38,705 bases of DNA from Curtobacterium sp. Leaf183 (GTDB lineage: Bacteria; Actinomycetota; Actinomycetes; Actinomycetales; Microbacteriaceae). The notes below the pieces were generated by a model, which saw only the letters and a program-made list of their open reading frames with translations, made no database searches and was not told the origin of the DNA. Location: the NCBI RefSeq assembly GCF_001424385.1, contig NZ_LMPO01000009.1, forward strand, positions 340,505 to 379,209, written 5' to 3'. Positions within the stretch are counted from its first letter, which is position 1; each line of letters begins with the position of its first letter. Shown in pieces: positions 7,584-16,097 of this stretch. Made by a program: the position numbers and the translations under genes.

Positions 7584-8687
7584 ATGGCCAGATCGCTGCT
7601 GACCGTCCCCCTGCTCGTCACCGTCGCGCTCGCCGCACTCGCGTGGGGCGTCCTCGGCCCGGCGGCCGCGTTCGCCTTCGTGGCGCTCGCCCTGCTCGAG
7701 ATCGCGATGGCCGCCGACTCCTCGGTGCCGATGGCCGGCATCGCCGGTCGGCTGCACTCCCCGGCCAGACGGCTGTTCCTGTCGCTCGGCATCGTGGCGG
7801 GCGTCCTGGCGATGCGGCTCCTGCTGCCGCCGGCGGCCGTCGCCGTCGGGGACGCCACCGACCCGGCGCAGGCGGTGACCGAGGCCGTCGTCGCCCCGGG
7901 CGCCTTCAGCGCCCACCTGCAGGAGGTCCGCCCCGCGCTGGCGGCGTTCGGCGCGTCGTTCATCTGGCTGGTGTTCGCGGAGTACCTGTTCAACACCGAC
8001 CGCGCGTCGCGCAGGTCGTGGCTCGGCCGCCTGGAGGCGCGACTCGCCGCCGTCGCGCGGCCGCGCGTCTGGTCGCTGGTGACGGCGACCGCCGGGGTCG
8101 CCCTGACCAGCGTGCTGGTCGGGGGCGACACGGCGTGGGCCCCGGCTGCTGCGGTGCCGGTCGCCGTGGGCGGCGTCGCCGGCATGACGATGTACCTGGT
8201 CTCGAAGCGGGTCGCCGCCTGGGCGCTCGGGTCGGGCTCAGCGCTCCGCTCGTGGCGGGTCCATGCGCACGCCTCGACGGTGGTCTTCGAGCGGGGCCTC
8301 GTCGTGTTCATGCTGTTCGAGATCCTGGACGGCGTGTACTCGCTGTCAGGGTCGGGCACGTCCGGGGTGGACGGCCTCGGAGCGCTCGGGCAGGCTGCGG
8401 TGGGCGCGGCCGCGATCGGTGTCGGGGCACTGTTCCTGGCGCGGTTGACGTCGCGCCTGGACCAGGCGGCAGGGCTGCAGCGGTTGCGCTACCTGAAGGC
8501 CGGCGCGGCGTACGTGCTCGGCGTCCTCGCGGTGCTGCTGTGGACGAGCCTGCTCGTGCCGGTCCCCGGCGTGCTCGTCGGGTGGTTCGGCACCGTGGTC
8601 ATCGGGTCGGCCCTGGCGTCGTCGCTCCCCTGGCGGGCGTGGGTGCGCCGGTCGCGAGCACGGCGGGCGGCGCCGCGGTCCGCGTGA
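7584..8687 (+). CDS. DUF475 / TerC-superfamily integral membrane protein
   Basis: A polytopic membrane protein of 367 residues. The order of segments matches DUF475, a TerC relative thought to bind or move metal ions: FVALALLEIAMAADSSVPMA near the N-terminus, then RLFLSLGIVAGVLAMRLLLP, GASFIWLVFAEYLFNTD, VVFMLFEILDGVYSLSGSG, and VGALFLARLTSRL followed by YLKAGAAYVLGVLAVLLW. In typical members the first and penultimate of these segments carry FDN and FDG acidic motifs; here they read AADSS and YSLSG, so the putative metal-binding acids are only partly conserved. It stands alone, convergent with the antiporter gene. The ATG at 7584 is used; an ATG at 7575 is out of frame. Confidence 0.72.
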   Translation: MARSLLTVPLLVTVALAALAWGVLGPAAAFAFVALALLEIAMAADSSVPMAGIAGRLHSPARRLFLSLGIVAGVLAMRLLLPPAAVAVGDATDPAQAVTEAVVAPGAFSAHLQEVRPALAAFGASFIWLVFAEYLFNTDRASRRSWLGRLEARLAAVARPRVWSLVTATAGVALTSVLVGGDTAWAPAAAVPVAVGGVAGMTMYLVSKRVAAWALGSGSALRSWRVHAHASTVVFERGLVVFMLFEILDGVYSLSGSGTSGVDGLGALGQAAVGAAAIGVGALFLARLTSRLDQAAGLQRLRYLKAGAAYVLGVLAVLLWTSLLVPVPGVLVGWFGTVVIGSALASSLPWRAWVRRSRARRAAPRSA

Positions 8688-8721
8688 CCCGTCACCGCGC
8701 GCCGGGGTCCGCCGGACGCGG

Positions 8722-10311
8722 TCAGTCGCGCTCGCCCTGGCGCAGCAGACGGGTCTCCTCGGCGTCGTACTCCGCGCGGACCTGGCGCAGCACGAGGTCG
8801 TCGATGTCGCCCTCGTCGCGCATCCGGAGCAGGGTCGCCGCCTTGAGCCGGACGAGTTCGAGCTCGAGCTCCACGGCGTCGCCGCGCTTCGCGAGCAGCG
8901 GGTGGTCGTCGTCGTCGCTCTGCTCGGCCCGGACGAGCGCCAGGTGCCCCTCGTAGTCCTCGCGGATGCGGCGGACCACGTCGGCGTCGGCACCCGAGCG
9001 GTCGGCGAGCCTCGGCAGCGCCGCGAGTGCCTCCTCGAGCGCCCGACGTTCGGCGGTGCGGCGCTCGTCCGCGACCTCGTGGCTGCCCCCGAAGTCCGCC
9101 CACCGGACCACGACCGGCAGCACCAGCGACTGTCCGACGATCGTGACGATCACGACGCCCGCGACGACGAAGACGATGAGGTCGCGCTCCGGGAACGCGC
9201 CGCCGCCCTCGACCATGCGCGGGACGGCGACCGCGGCGGCGAGCGACACGGCGCCGCGGAAGCCCGTGAAGCCGCTCACCACGCGGTCGCGGTGGCCCTC
9301 GCGCGGTGACCCACCGGTGCGGAGCGTGACGAGACGGACCGCGCCCCACGACAGGTTGAGGAAGGCGAAGCGGAGCACGACCACGGCCACCGAGACCAGG
9401 CCGATCATGCCGAGGCCGACGAGCAGCTCGCGCGGCTCGAGGTCCCGCACGGCGATCGTGGCCTCGATCCCGACCAGCACGAACAGCGACCCGTTGAGCA
9501 GGAACGTCGCGAACGACCAGAACGACCGGGTCTGCTGCCGGGTCTCGGCGCGGTCGAGTTTCGGGGCGACCTGGCTGACCACGAGCCCCGCGACGACGAC
9601 CGCGAGCACCCCGGACGCACCGATCGCCTCGGCCGCGAGGAAGGCCACGAAGGGCACCAGCAGTGTCAGCAGGTTCTCGAGCACGACCGCCGAGATGCGC
9701 CGGAGCACGAGCATCCCGAGCCACGCCACCAGCAGCCCCGCCGCGATCCCACCGACGTAGGACAGCAGGAGCATGCCAGAGACGTTCCACACGCTCAGGG
9801 TCTGCTCGCCCGCGGTGACCGCCACCGCGATGCCGTAGATGACGAGCGTCGTGCCGTCGTTCACCAGGCTCTCGGCGCGCAGGACGGTCGTGTTCCGCCG
9901 CGGCAACGAGCGGGTCAGGGCGCCGACTGCGGTGGCGTCCGTCGGGGCGACCGCGGCACCGAGCACCCACGCCGGTCCCCACGGCATGCCGAGCAGGTGC
10001 AGCAGCGTCGCGACACCACCGGCCGTCAGCACGACGAGCAGCGTGCCCATGAGCAGGATGCCGCGGAAGTTCGCGCGGATCTCCCGCAATGAGATCGTCA
10101 GGCTCTCCCAGTACAGCAGCGCGGGCAGGAACAGCAGCAGCACGGCGTCGGCGGGCAGCTCCAGTTCGCCGAACGCCGGGATGAAGGCGATCGCGGCGCC
10201 GAAGGCCAGCAGCAGCACCGGCGGTGCGATCCGGAGACGCCCGGCGACGGCGGTGGTGACCGCGATCGCCGTGGCGAGCACGACGACGAGTTCGGGTGCG
10301 ATGAGTTCCAT
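8722..10311 (-). CDS. CPA1-family Na+/H+ antiporter (NhaP-like)
   Basis: A plasma-membrane exchanger of protons for Na+ or K+, used in pH and salt homeostasis. About twelve membrane segments occupy residues 1-405. Family motifs are the unwound-helix region GAAVAPTDATAVGALTRSLP and the ion-binding Asn-Asp pair in RAESLVNDGTTLVIYGIAVA; GFRGAVSLAAAVAVPRM and a late hydrophobic segment near IVTIVGQSLVLPVVV also fit. The last 120 residues are a charged cytoplasmic tail rich in Glu, Asp and Arg. The 529-residue length is normal. The ATG at 10311 is chosen; longer in-frame extensions run antisense through the SDR gene. It is divergent from that SDR across 54 bp. Confidence 0.92.
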   Translation of the reverse strand: MELIAPELVVVLATAIAVTTAVAGRLRIAPPVLLLAFGAAIAFIPAFGELELPADAVLLLFLPALLYWESLTISLREIRANFRGILLMGTLLVVLTAGGVATLLHLLGMPWGPAWVLGAAVAPTDATAVGALTRSLPRRNTTVLRAESLVNDGTTLVIYGIAVAVTAGEQTLSVWNVSGMLLLSYVGGIAAGLLVAWLGMLVLRRISAVVLENLLTLLVPFVAFLAAEAIGASGVLAVVVAGLVVSQVAPKLDRAETRQQTRSFWSFATFLLNGSLFVLVGIEATIAVRDLEPRELLVGLGMIGLVSVAVVVLRFAFLNLSWGAVRLVTLRTGGSPREGHRDRVVSGFTGFRGAVSLAAAVAVPRMVEGGGAFPERDLIVFVVAGVVIVTIVGQSLVLPVVVRWADFGGSHEVADERRTAERRALEEALAALPRLADRSGADADVVRRIREDYEGHLALVRAEQSDDDDHPLLAKRGDAVELELELVRLKAATLLRMRDEGDIDDLVLRQVRAEYDAEETRLLRQGERD

Positions 10312-10365
10312 GTCGACTGTGAGCCTGGCAGGCGGTGCCTGTGCACGGGGAGCAGGATCGGCACC

Positions 10366-11097
10366 ATGGCTCGCATCCTCGTCACCGGCTCCACCGACGG
10401 CCTCGGCCGCGCGACCGCCCAGACCCTGCTCGACGACGGCCACGACGTCCTCGTGCACGCGCGCTCCCCGCAGCGCGCGGACGCCGTGGCCGACCTGGTC
10501 GGACGTGGCGCGCAGCTCGTCGTGGTCGACCTGTCCGACCGTGACGCCGTGGTGCACGCCGCCCACGACCTCGACGACGGGGAGCCGATCGACGCCGTCG
10601 TGCACAACGCCGGGGTCGTCTCCGGAGCCTCGCTCGTGCCGGTGAACGTCGTCGCGCCCTACCTGATGACGGCACTCCTGACCGCGCCGACGCGACACGT
10701 GTACCTGAGCAGCGGGATGCACCGCGGCGGTCGGGCACGGCTCGACGGCGTCGACTGGGACGGCCGGAGCACGACCAACAGCTACTCGGACACGAAGCTC
10801 TTCGTCACCGCGCTGGCGCGCGAGGTCGCCGAACGGTGGCCCGGCGTCCGGAGCAACGCCGTCGACCCGGGCTGGGTCGCCACCAAGATGGGCGGCGTCG
10901 GCGCGACCGACGACTTCGCGCTCGGGCACCGCACGCAGGAGACCCTCGCCACCGACGCCGACACGACGGTCAGTGGCGCGTACTGGTTCCACGGGGAGCA
11001 GCAGCGCCCGCACGACGCCGTCGAGGACGCGGGGTTCCGCACCGCGTTGGTCGACGCGCTCGAACGGGCGACCGGCGTGGCGCTGCCGTCCCGCTGA
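10366..11097 (+). CDS. Short-chain dehydrogenase/reductase
   Basis: An NAD(P)-dependent oxidoreductase with a Rossmann fold. The cofactor loop is TGSTDGLG (residues 7-14), followed by the NAG motif (81-83), a serine in YLSSG (115-116) and the catalytic YxxxK (Tyr140, Lys144 in SYSDTK). The PG motif is present in VDPGWVATKMGG. The substrate is unknown. The 243-residue length is standard for classical SDRs. CAGGAT lies 7 nt before the ATG and could serve as a -10 element of a leaderless transcript. The gene is divergent from the antiporter and 35 bp upstream of the MFS gene. Confidence 0.88.
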   Translation: MARILVTGSTDGLGRATAQTLLDDGHDVLVHARSPQRADAVADLVGRGAQLVVVDLSDRDAVVHAAHDLDDGEPIDAVVHNAGVVSGASLVPVNVVAPYLMTALLTAPTRHVYLSSGMHRGGRARLDGVDWDGRSTTNSYSDTKLFVTALAREVAERWPGVRSNAVDPGWVATKMGGVGATDDFALGHRTQETLATDADTTVSGAYWFHGEQQRPHDAVEDAGFRTALVDALERATGVALPSR

Positions 11098-11132
11098 GGC
11101 GTCCCGGACCACCGGGATGGGAGAGTGGGCGG

Positions 11133-12329
11133 GTGGACACCCAGGCAGCGCCGCCCTCGACCCGCCTGCACCGGGTCGCCCTCTTGGCGACGTCGACGAT
11201 GACGGGGTTCGGCATCGCGTCCTGGATCACCCGGACGCCATCGGTCCGTGCTGACCTCGGCGCCTCGATCGAGGCGATGGGCTTCGTGCTCTTCGGCCTG
11301 TCGATCGGTTCGATGCTCGGCATCCTGGGCGCCGGCGTGCTGCTCCGTCGGATCGGCCCGAAGCCCCTGATCCTGGCCGGGGGTGCGCTGCCCGTGGTCG
11401 GCACGCTGCTGGTCGGACTGCTCGCGCCCGCCCAGGTCGCAGCGGGGGTCTGGGCGGGACTGTTCCTGATCGGGTTCGGCGCCGGGATCGCCGAGATCGG
11501 GCTCAACGTCGAGGCGGCTGCGGTCGAGCGGGTCATCGCGAAGCCCGTGGTGCCGGTCCTGCACGCCTGCTTCAGCCTCGGGTCGGTCGCGGGCGGGATC
11601 GTGGGCATCGCGATGACGGCGGCCAGGACCCCGGTCGTCGTGCACCTGCCGATCGCCGCCGGGGTGATGGCCGCGCTCGCCCTCACCGCCGCGCTCACGA
11701 TCCGCCCGATGCCCCGGCCTGCCGACGACCCGGCGCCGGCGAGCGTTCCCGACCCCGCGGGCTCCAGGCGCTCCGTCATCACGCTGCAGCTGGCGCTCAT
11801 CGCCGTCATCACGCTGGCGATGGCCTTCGCGGAGGGAGCTGCGAGCGACTGGCTCCCGCTGCTGATGACGACGGACCACGACGCCCCGGAGGTGCTCGGC
11901 TCCCTCGTCTTCACCGGCTTCGCCCTCGCGATGCTGATCGGCCGGTCCGCCGGCACACCGCTCGTCATGCGCTTCGGTCGCGGTGCTGTGGTCAGGGCCT
12001 GCGGGATCGTCGGGCTGGTCGGCGTCCTGGCGGTCGTCGTGTCCCCGACGCCGATCGTCACCGCGGCCGCGGCCGTCGTGTGGGGGCTCGGCATCGCGCT
12101 CGGGTTCCCGCTCGCGGTCTCGGCGGCGGGCGACCACCCCACCGACGGCGACCGACGGGTGTCCGTCGTGGCGACCGCCGGCTACGTGGCGTTCCTGGTC
12201 GGTCCGCCCGCACTCGGGTTCCTCGGCGAGCACCTGGGCCTGCGGCTCGCGATGCTGGTGCCGGCCGTCCTGCTCGCGGTCACCGTCGTGGTCGCTCGCG
12301 CCGCCGGGGTGCAGCGCAGCGCGGCCTGA
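11133..12329 (+). CDS. MFS transporter
   Basis: A 398-residue major facilitator protein with twelve predicted helices in two halves. Features include a loop 2-3 motif near LLRRIGPKPLILAGGALPVV and GFGAGIAEIGLNVEAAAVER, a motif seen in FucP/DHA-like members. The middle loop is short and Pro-rich (about 190-210). The start is the GTG at 11133 (VDTQAAPPSTRLHRVALLAT), preceded by GGGAG; upstream in-frame sequence belongs to the SDR gene in another frame. The substrate cannot be told from sequence. It may share a transcript with the SDR. Confidence 0.85.
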   Translation: MDTQAAPPSTRLHRVALLATSTMTGFGIASWITRTPSVRADLGASIEAMGFVLFGLSIGSMLGILGAGVLLRRIGPKPLILAGGALPVVGTLLVGLLAPAQVAAGVWAGLFLIGFGAGIAEIGLNVEAAAVERVIAKPVVPVLHACFSLGSVAGGIVGIAMTAARTPVVVHLPIAAGVMAALALTAALTIRPMPRPADDPAPASVPDPAGSRRSVITLQLALIAVITLAMAFAEGAASDWLPLLMTTDHDAPEVLGSLVFTGFALAMLIGRSAGTPLVMRFGRGAVVRACGIVGLVGVLAVVVSPTPIVTAAAAVVWGLGIALGFPLAVSAAGDHPTDGDRRVSVVATAGYVAFLVGPPALGFLGEHLGLRLAMLVPAVLLAVTVVVARAAGVQRSAA

Positions 12330-12363
12330 CCCGTCACACTGCCGCACGGACCACGACGCGCAA

Positions 12364-12395
12364 CGTCACACGACGACCACCTTCGTCATGTGACG
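12364..12395. repeat. Inverted repeat upstream of the AmiS-like gene
   Basis: Thirteen-base arms, CGTCACACGACGA and TCGTCATGTGACG, separated by CCACCT; 12 of 13 positions pair. It lies 34 bp after the MFS stop and ends 33 bp before the -10 element of the AmiS-like gene, so it may be a terminator of the MFS unit or an operator. Confidence 0.5.
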
Positions 12396-12428
12396 CCACC
12401 GCCCTTCCGGCACCCGTCGAACGCTCGC

Positions 12429-12434
12429 TAGCGT
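12429..12434 (+). promoter_or_regulatory. -10 element of the AmiS-like gene (leaderless)
   Basis: TAGCGT followed by 6 nt and the ATG at 12441. Confidence 0.6.
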
Positions 12435-12440
12435 CCCCGC

Positions 12441-13100
12441 ATGGCGCTCATCTGCTTGGTCCTCTCCGGAGCCGCACTCCTGGTCAACGGCCTCACCCTG
12501 CTCGGGCACGTGCCCGGTCGTGACAGCGGCGTGTTCAACGTCCTGATCGGCGGCCTGCAACTCGTCCTCTGCATCGCCGTCGCCGTGTCGGCCGACGGCT
12601 CCCTGCCCGCGCTCTTCGCGATCGCCGGCACCTTCCTGTTCGGGCTCACCTACCTGTACGTCGGGTTGGACGCCCTGTTCTCGCTGGGCTCCGTCGGGCT
12701 CGGCTGGTTCTGCGGTCTGGTCGCCGCGCTCGCCGCGGTGTTCGCGGTCGTGCACCTCGCCGATGACCCGGTCCTCGCCGTCCTGTGGGCCGGGTGGGCC
12801 GCACTCTGGACCCTCTTCTTCGTCCTGCTCGCGCTGGGCCGCAGTGCGATCACGACCTACACCGGCTGGGCCCTCGTGTTGGCCAGCCAGGTCACCACGA
12901 CGGTGCCGGCCGTGCTCGGCCTGACCGGGCACTGGCCGGCCGGGCCGATCGCGACGAGCACCGCACTGATCGTGCTGGTCGCCGTGTTCGGCGGTGCGGT
13001 CCTGCTCGCACGACGCACGGCAGCGCGCACGGCCCCGACCACCACCGGCGACGGCGACACCGTCACCGCATCCCCCGCCGCGGCACCCGCCGCAGTCTGA
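12441..13100 (+). CDS. AmiS/UreI-family channel
   Basis: A small polytopic membrane protein (219 residues, about six helices) of the AmiS/UreI family, whose members conduct urea or short aliphatic amides across the membrane. Typical stretches are LVLSGAALLVNGLTLLGHVP at the N-terminus and GTFLFGLTYLYVGLDALFSL followed by GLGWFCGLVAALAAVFAVVH. The tail after about residue 190 is Thr/Ala-rich and probably disordered. No urease or amidase lies beside it; the next gene, 22 bp downstream, encodes a DszC-like flavoprotein, so the pair may take up and oxidise a small nitrogen- or sulfur-containing compound. That link is an inference from adjacency. Confidence 0.82.
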   Translation: MALICLVLSGAALLVNGLTLLGHVPGRDSGVFNVLIGGLQLVLCIAVAVSADGSLPALFAIAGTFLFGLTYLYVGLDALFSLGSVGLGWFCGLVAALAAVFAVVHLADDPVLAVLWAGWAALWTLFFVLLALGRSAITTYTGWALVLASQVTTTVPAVLGLTGHWPAGPIATSTALIVLVAVFGGAVLLARRTAARTAPTTTGDGDTVTASPAAAPAAV

Positions 13101-13122
13101 CCCGACGAGAACGGACCCCACC

Positions 13123-14355
13123 ATGACCACGACGACTTCCGCACCCACGACCACGACCGGCGCACCGTCCGACGAGGCCCTGTCGGCGCGCTTCCGCCCG
13201 GTGTTCGACCGCATCGCCGCGGGGGCGTCGGAGCGCGAACGTGAGCACCGCCTGCCCACCGCCGAGATCCGCGAGCTCGCCGATGCCGGGTTCGGCGCAG
13301 TGCGGGTCCCCGTCGAGTTCGGCGGATGGGGTGCAACGCTCCCCCAGCTGTTCCGCCTGCTCACGGAGCTCGCCGCCGCCGACAGCAACATCCCGCAGGC
13401 CCTGCGTGGCCACTTCGCCCTGGTCGAGGACCGTCTGGTCGCCCGATCCGGCCCCCGTGACGTGTGGCTCGAGCGCTTCGGCCGTGGCGAGATCGCCGGC
13501 AACTCCTGGACCGAGGTCGGTTCCGTGCAGATCGGCGACGTCGTGACGAAGGTCACGCCGGACCCAGAGGGCGGCTTCCGCATCACCGGGCAGAAGTACT
13601 ACTCGACGGGCAGCATCTTCGCCGACTGGATCGACACCTACGCCGAGCGCACCGACACCGGCGACCGGGTCATCGCGATCGTCGACGCACACCAGCCCGG
13701 CGTGACCCACACCGACGACTGGGACGGGTTCGGCCAGCAAACCACCGGCTCCGGCACGAGCACGTTCCGTGAGGCCCGGGTCGGTGCCGACGACGTCGTG
13801 CTGTTCGACGAGCGGTTCCTGTACCAGACGGCGTTCTACCAGGGGGTGCTGCTCAGCGTGCTCGCCGGTTCCGTGCTCGCGGCCGAGCGGGAGATCGCGC
13901 TCGAGGTCCGGAACCGCACCCGGGTGTTCTCGCACGGCAACGCCGAGACGTTCGCGGCCGACCCGCAGATCCTGCAGGTCGTCGGCGAGGTCTCCGCCGC
14001 TGGTTTCGCCGCCGAGGCGATCGTCGCCCGCGCGGCGGAGGCGCTGCAGGGGGCGTACGAGGGCGCCTTCCTCGACGAGGAGGAAGACGAGCGACGCAAC
14101 GACCGCGCTGAACTCGCGACCGCCCAGGCGCAGGTCGCACTGACGTCGCTCGCGACCCAGGCGACGTCGCACCTGTTCGACGCACTCGCCGCGTCGGGAG
14201 TCAGCACCACGAAGAACCTCGACCGGCACTGGCGGAACGCACGCACCGCGGGCAGCCACAACCCGTGGGTGTTCAAGGCCCGCATCGTCGGTGACCACGC
14301 CGTCAACGGCGTCGAGCCGCCGCGGGTCTGGGCGATCGGCGCGACCCGTCGCTGA
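13123..14355 (+). CDS. Acyl-CoA dehydrogenase-fold flavin monooxygenase, DszC/SfnB-like
   Basis: A 410-residue flavoprotein with the acyl-CoA dehydrogenase fold. Seen: N-terminal helical domain (AEIRELADAGFGAVRVPVEF), the substrate-entry strand region GNSWTEVGSVQIGDV, the middle beta-domain (FRITGQKYYSTGSIFADWID), and the C-terminal helices ending in KNLDRHWRNARTAGSHNPWV. The RHWRNART-type motif is characteristic of DszC/SfnB members, which use reduced flavin and oxygen on organosulfur compounds rather than dehydrogenating acyl-CoA. The first 16 residues are Thr-rich and probably disordered. The ATG at 13123 follows the channel gene by 22 bp. A separate flavin reductase would be needed; none is adjacent. 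Confidence 0.82.
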   Translation: MTTTTSAPTTTTGAPSDEALSARFRPVFDRIAAGASEREREHRLPTAEIRELADAGFGAVRVPVEFGGWGATLPQLFRLLTELAAADSNIPQALRGHFALVEDRLVARSGPRDVWLERFGRGEIAGNSWTEVGSVQIGDVVTKVTPDPEGGFRITGQKYYSTGSIFADWIDTYAERTDTGDRVIAIVDAHQPGVTHTDDWDGFGQQTTGSGTSTFREARVGADDVVLFDERFLYQTAFYQGVLLSVLAGSVLAAEREIALEVRNRTRVFSHGNAETFAADPQILQVVGEVSAAGFAAEAIVARAAEALQGAYEGAFLDEEEDERRNDRAELATAQAQVALTSLATQATSHLFDALAASGVSTTKNLDRHWRNARTAGSHNPWVFKARIVGDHAVNGVEPPRVWAIGATRR

Positions 14356-14373
14356 GCGCCCCGTCGCTGCGGG

Positions 14374-15540
14374 TCAGTCCTGTCGCTCGTGCGGGAAGTG
14401 CGGCGACCGGTGCTGGAACGCCAGGACCGCGTCGTTCACGACGTGCCCCTCGTCGATCTCGATCGCCCGCCGGATCGTCTCCGACTCGTCCCAAGCGGAA
14501 CGTCCCGACAGCACGGGACGCAGGAACGGCATGAGCGCCTCGCTGATCTCCCACGTCGTCGAGTTCCAGAGCAGCGACGGGCTGTGGTCGACCGCGTAGT
14601 AGTTCGTCGACTCCCCCACCGTCACCATCGGCTCGGCGAAGGTGGTCCCGTGGGCCCAGCTGAAGCCCATGCCCTCGTCGACCGACACGTCGACGATCAG
14701 GCTGCCCGGACGGAACACCCCGAGGTCCTCGGTCCGCAGGTAGGTGATCGGCGCGTTGGGGTCCTGCAGCGTGCAGTTCACGACGATGTCGTGCCCGGCG
14801 AGGAACGGCGCGAGCGGGACCGGGCCGTCGGCGGTCGTCACGATGCTGTCGGCCGGGGCGGCGTCGTCCGGCTGGAGCTGCAGCAGGTCGACGGACGGGA
14901 TCGGCGACCCGACCGCAGCCGTGTCGCGGTGCGTCAGGACCCGCACGTCGTGGACGCCGTGCGCGTTCAGCGCCGTGACGGCACCGCGGGCGGTCGCACC
15001 GAAGCCGATCACCACCGCCGACAGCCGACGGCCGTAGTCCCCCGTCGACCCGCACAGCTGCATCGCGTGCAGCACCGAGCAGTACCCCGCCAGCTCGTTG
15101 TTCTTGTGGAACACGTGCAGGCCGAACCCGCCGTCCGACTGCCAGTGGTTCGTGGCTTCCCACGCGATGAGCGTCAGGCGACGGTCGATCGCCACCTGGG
15201 TGAGCTCGACGTCCTGCACGCAGTGCGGCCAGCCCCAGACGACCTGTCCGTCGCGGAGGTCGCGCAGGTCGGCCGCGAGCGGCTTCGGCAGCAGGACGAC
15301 GTCGGCGAGGGCGATGACCTCGTCGCGGTCGGCCATCGCGCCGACCAGGGGCTCGAGCTGGGCGTCCGACATCCCGAAGCGCTCACCGTAGCCGCGTTCG
15401 AGGACCATCGCGGAACGGATGTCGGCGTCGATGCGACCGATGTGCGAGGGGTGGATCGGGAGGCGGCGCTCGTCGGCCTTGCGCGAGGTGGCGAGGACGC
15501 CGAGGCGGAGCAGCGCCGGTGCGGTTCCGGTTTCGGTCAT
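14374..15540 (-). CDS. Alanine dehydrogenase / N5-(carboxyethyl)ornithine synthase-like protein
   Basis: A member of the alanine dehydrogenase/transhydrogenase-type NAD(P)-binding family, 388 residues. The N-terminal catalytic half starts KADERRLPIHPSHIGRIDAD and includes LERGYGERFGMSDAQLEPLV, a layout shared with N5-(carboxyethyl)ornithine synthase. The NAD(P) fold is around LSAVVIGFGATARGAVTALN. VNCTLQDPNAPITYLRTEDL and SLIVDVSVDEGMGFSWAHGT follow. The reaction is presumably an NAD(P)H-linked reductive amination or its reverse; the substrate is not resolved. TAGAGT lies 5 nt before the ATG. It is convergent with the flavoprotein gene and divergent from the VOC gene. Confidence 0.78.
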   Translation of the reverse strand: MTETGTAPALLRLGVLATSRKADERRLPIHPSHIGRIDADIRSAMVLERGYGERFGMSDAQLEPLVGAMADRDEVIALADVVLLPKPLAADLRDLRDGQVVWGWPHCVQDVELTQVAIDRRLTLIAWEATNHWQSDGGFGLHVFHKNNELAGYCSVLHAMQLCGSTGDYGRRLSAVVIGFGATARGAVTALNAHGVHDVRVLTHRDTAAVGSPIPSVDLLQLQPDDAAPADSIVTTADGPVPLAPFLAGHDIVVNCTLQDPNAPITYLRTEDLGVFRPGSLIVDVSVDEGMGFSWAHGTTFAEPMVTVGESTNYYAVDHSPSLLWNSTTWEISEALMPFLRPVLSGRSAWDESETIRRAIEIDEGHVVNDAVLAFQHRSPHFPHERQD

Positions 15541-15545
15541 GGTGC

Positions 15546-15551
15546 ACTCTA
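15546..15551 (-). promoter_or_regulatory. -10 element of the alanine dehydrogenase-like gene
   Basis: TAGAGT on the minus strand, 5 nt before the ATG at 15540. Confidence 0.45.
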
Positions 15552-15623
15552 CGGTGAGCGGCCCCTTGCACGGGCGCGCCCGCGGTGCCAGGGTGTGGTC
15601 ACACCGTCCCGAGGAGCCTCCCG

Positions 15624-16052
15624 ATGCCCATGGTCTTCGTCAACCTGCCCGTCACCGACCTGGACCGGGCAACGGCGTTCTACGCGGCCCTGGGCTTCCG
15701 GATCAACCCGCTCTTCACGGACGAGGACGCCGCGTGCGTGATCGTGGAAGAGGACCACAGCGCGTTCATGATCCTGCGTCGGGAGTTCTTCCAGAGCTTC
15801 ACCGACCGCTCGGCCGGCGACCCGTCCCAGGCCGTGTCCGTCCTGACCGCGGTGATGCTCGACTCCCGCGACGCGGTCGACCAGACCGTCGCATCGGGAG
15901 TCGGTGCCGGCGGTTCCGAAGCCCGACCGGCGACGGACCTCGGCTTCATGTACCAGCGGCAGCTCACCGATCCGGACGGCAACGTGCTGGAGTTCGGGTG
16001 GATGGACCCGGCGGCCGCCGAGCAGGGGCCCGAGGCAGCGGCGCAGGCCTGA
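15624..16052 (+). CDS. VOC-family (glyoxalase/bleomycin resistance-like) protein
   Basis: A 142-residue single VOC module: VFVNLPVTDLDRATAFYAAL at the N-terminus, an internal strand FMILRREFFQSF, and the closing DPDGNVLEFGWMDP, where the glutamate is the usual metal ligand position. Members are metal-dependent lyases, dioxygenases or drug-binding proteins; the function here is open. The ATG at 15624 has a GAGGAG ribosome site 7 nt upstream and is preferred over a GTG at 15585. It ends in a hairpin shared with the convergent reductase gene. Confidence 0.87.
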   Translation: MPMVFVNLPVTDLDRATAFYAALGFRINPLFTDEDAACVIVEEDHSAFMILRREFFQSFTDRSAGDPSQAVSVLTAVMLDSRDAVDQTVASGVGAGGSEARPATDLGFMYQRQLTDPDGNVLEFGWMDPAAAEQGPEAAAQA

Positions 16053-16069
16053 CCCGCGCTTCCGGGTCA
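16050..16069. terminator. Hairpin between convergent VOC and reductase genes
   Basis: TGACCCG and CGGGTCA pair perfectly around a 6-nt loop; the first T is the start of the VOC stop codon. It overlaps the first unit of the 13-bp tandem repeat. Confidence 0.5.
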
Positions 16070-16097
16070 GACTTCCGGGCCAGACTTCCGGGTCAGA
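16059..16097. repeat. Three tandem copies of a 13-bp unit
   Basis: CTTCCGGGTCAGA, CTTCCGGGCCAGA and CTTCCGGGTCAGA stand head to tail at 16059, 16072 and 16085. The third copy contains the stop codon of the minus-strand reductase gene (16093-16095). Confidence 0.9.

Noticed and set aside
12364..12395. TCACA...TGTGA as a Crp/GlxR site.
   Set aside because: The half-sites face the wrong way for a TGTGA-N-TCACA site and the spacing is too large.
14343..14375. GACCCG...CGGGTC as a terminator between convergent genes.
   Set aside because: Only 6 bp of stem with a 21-nt loop.
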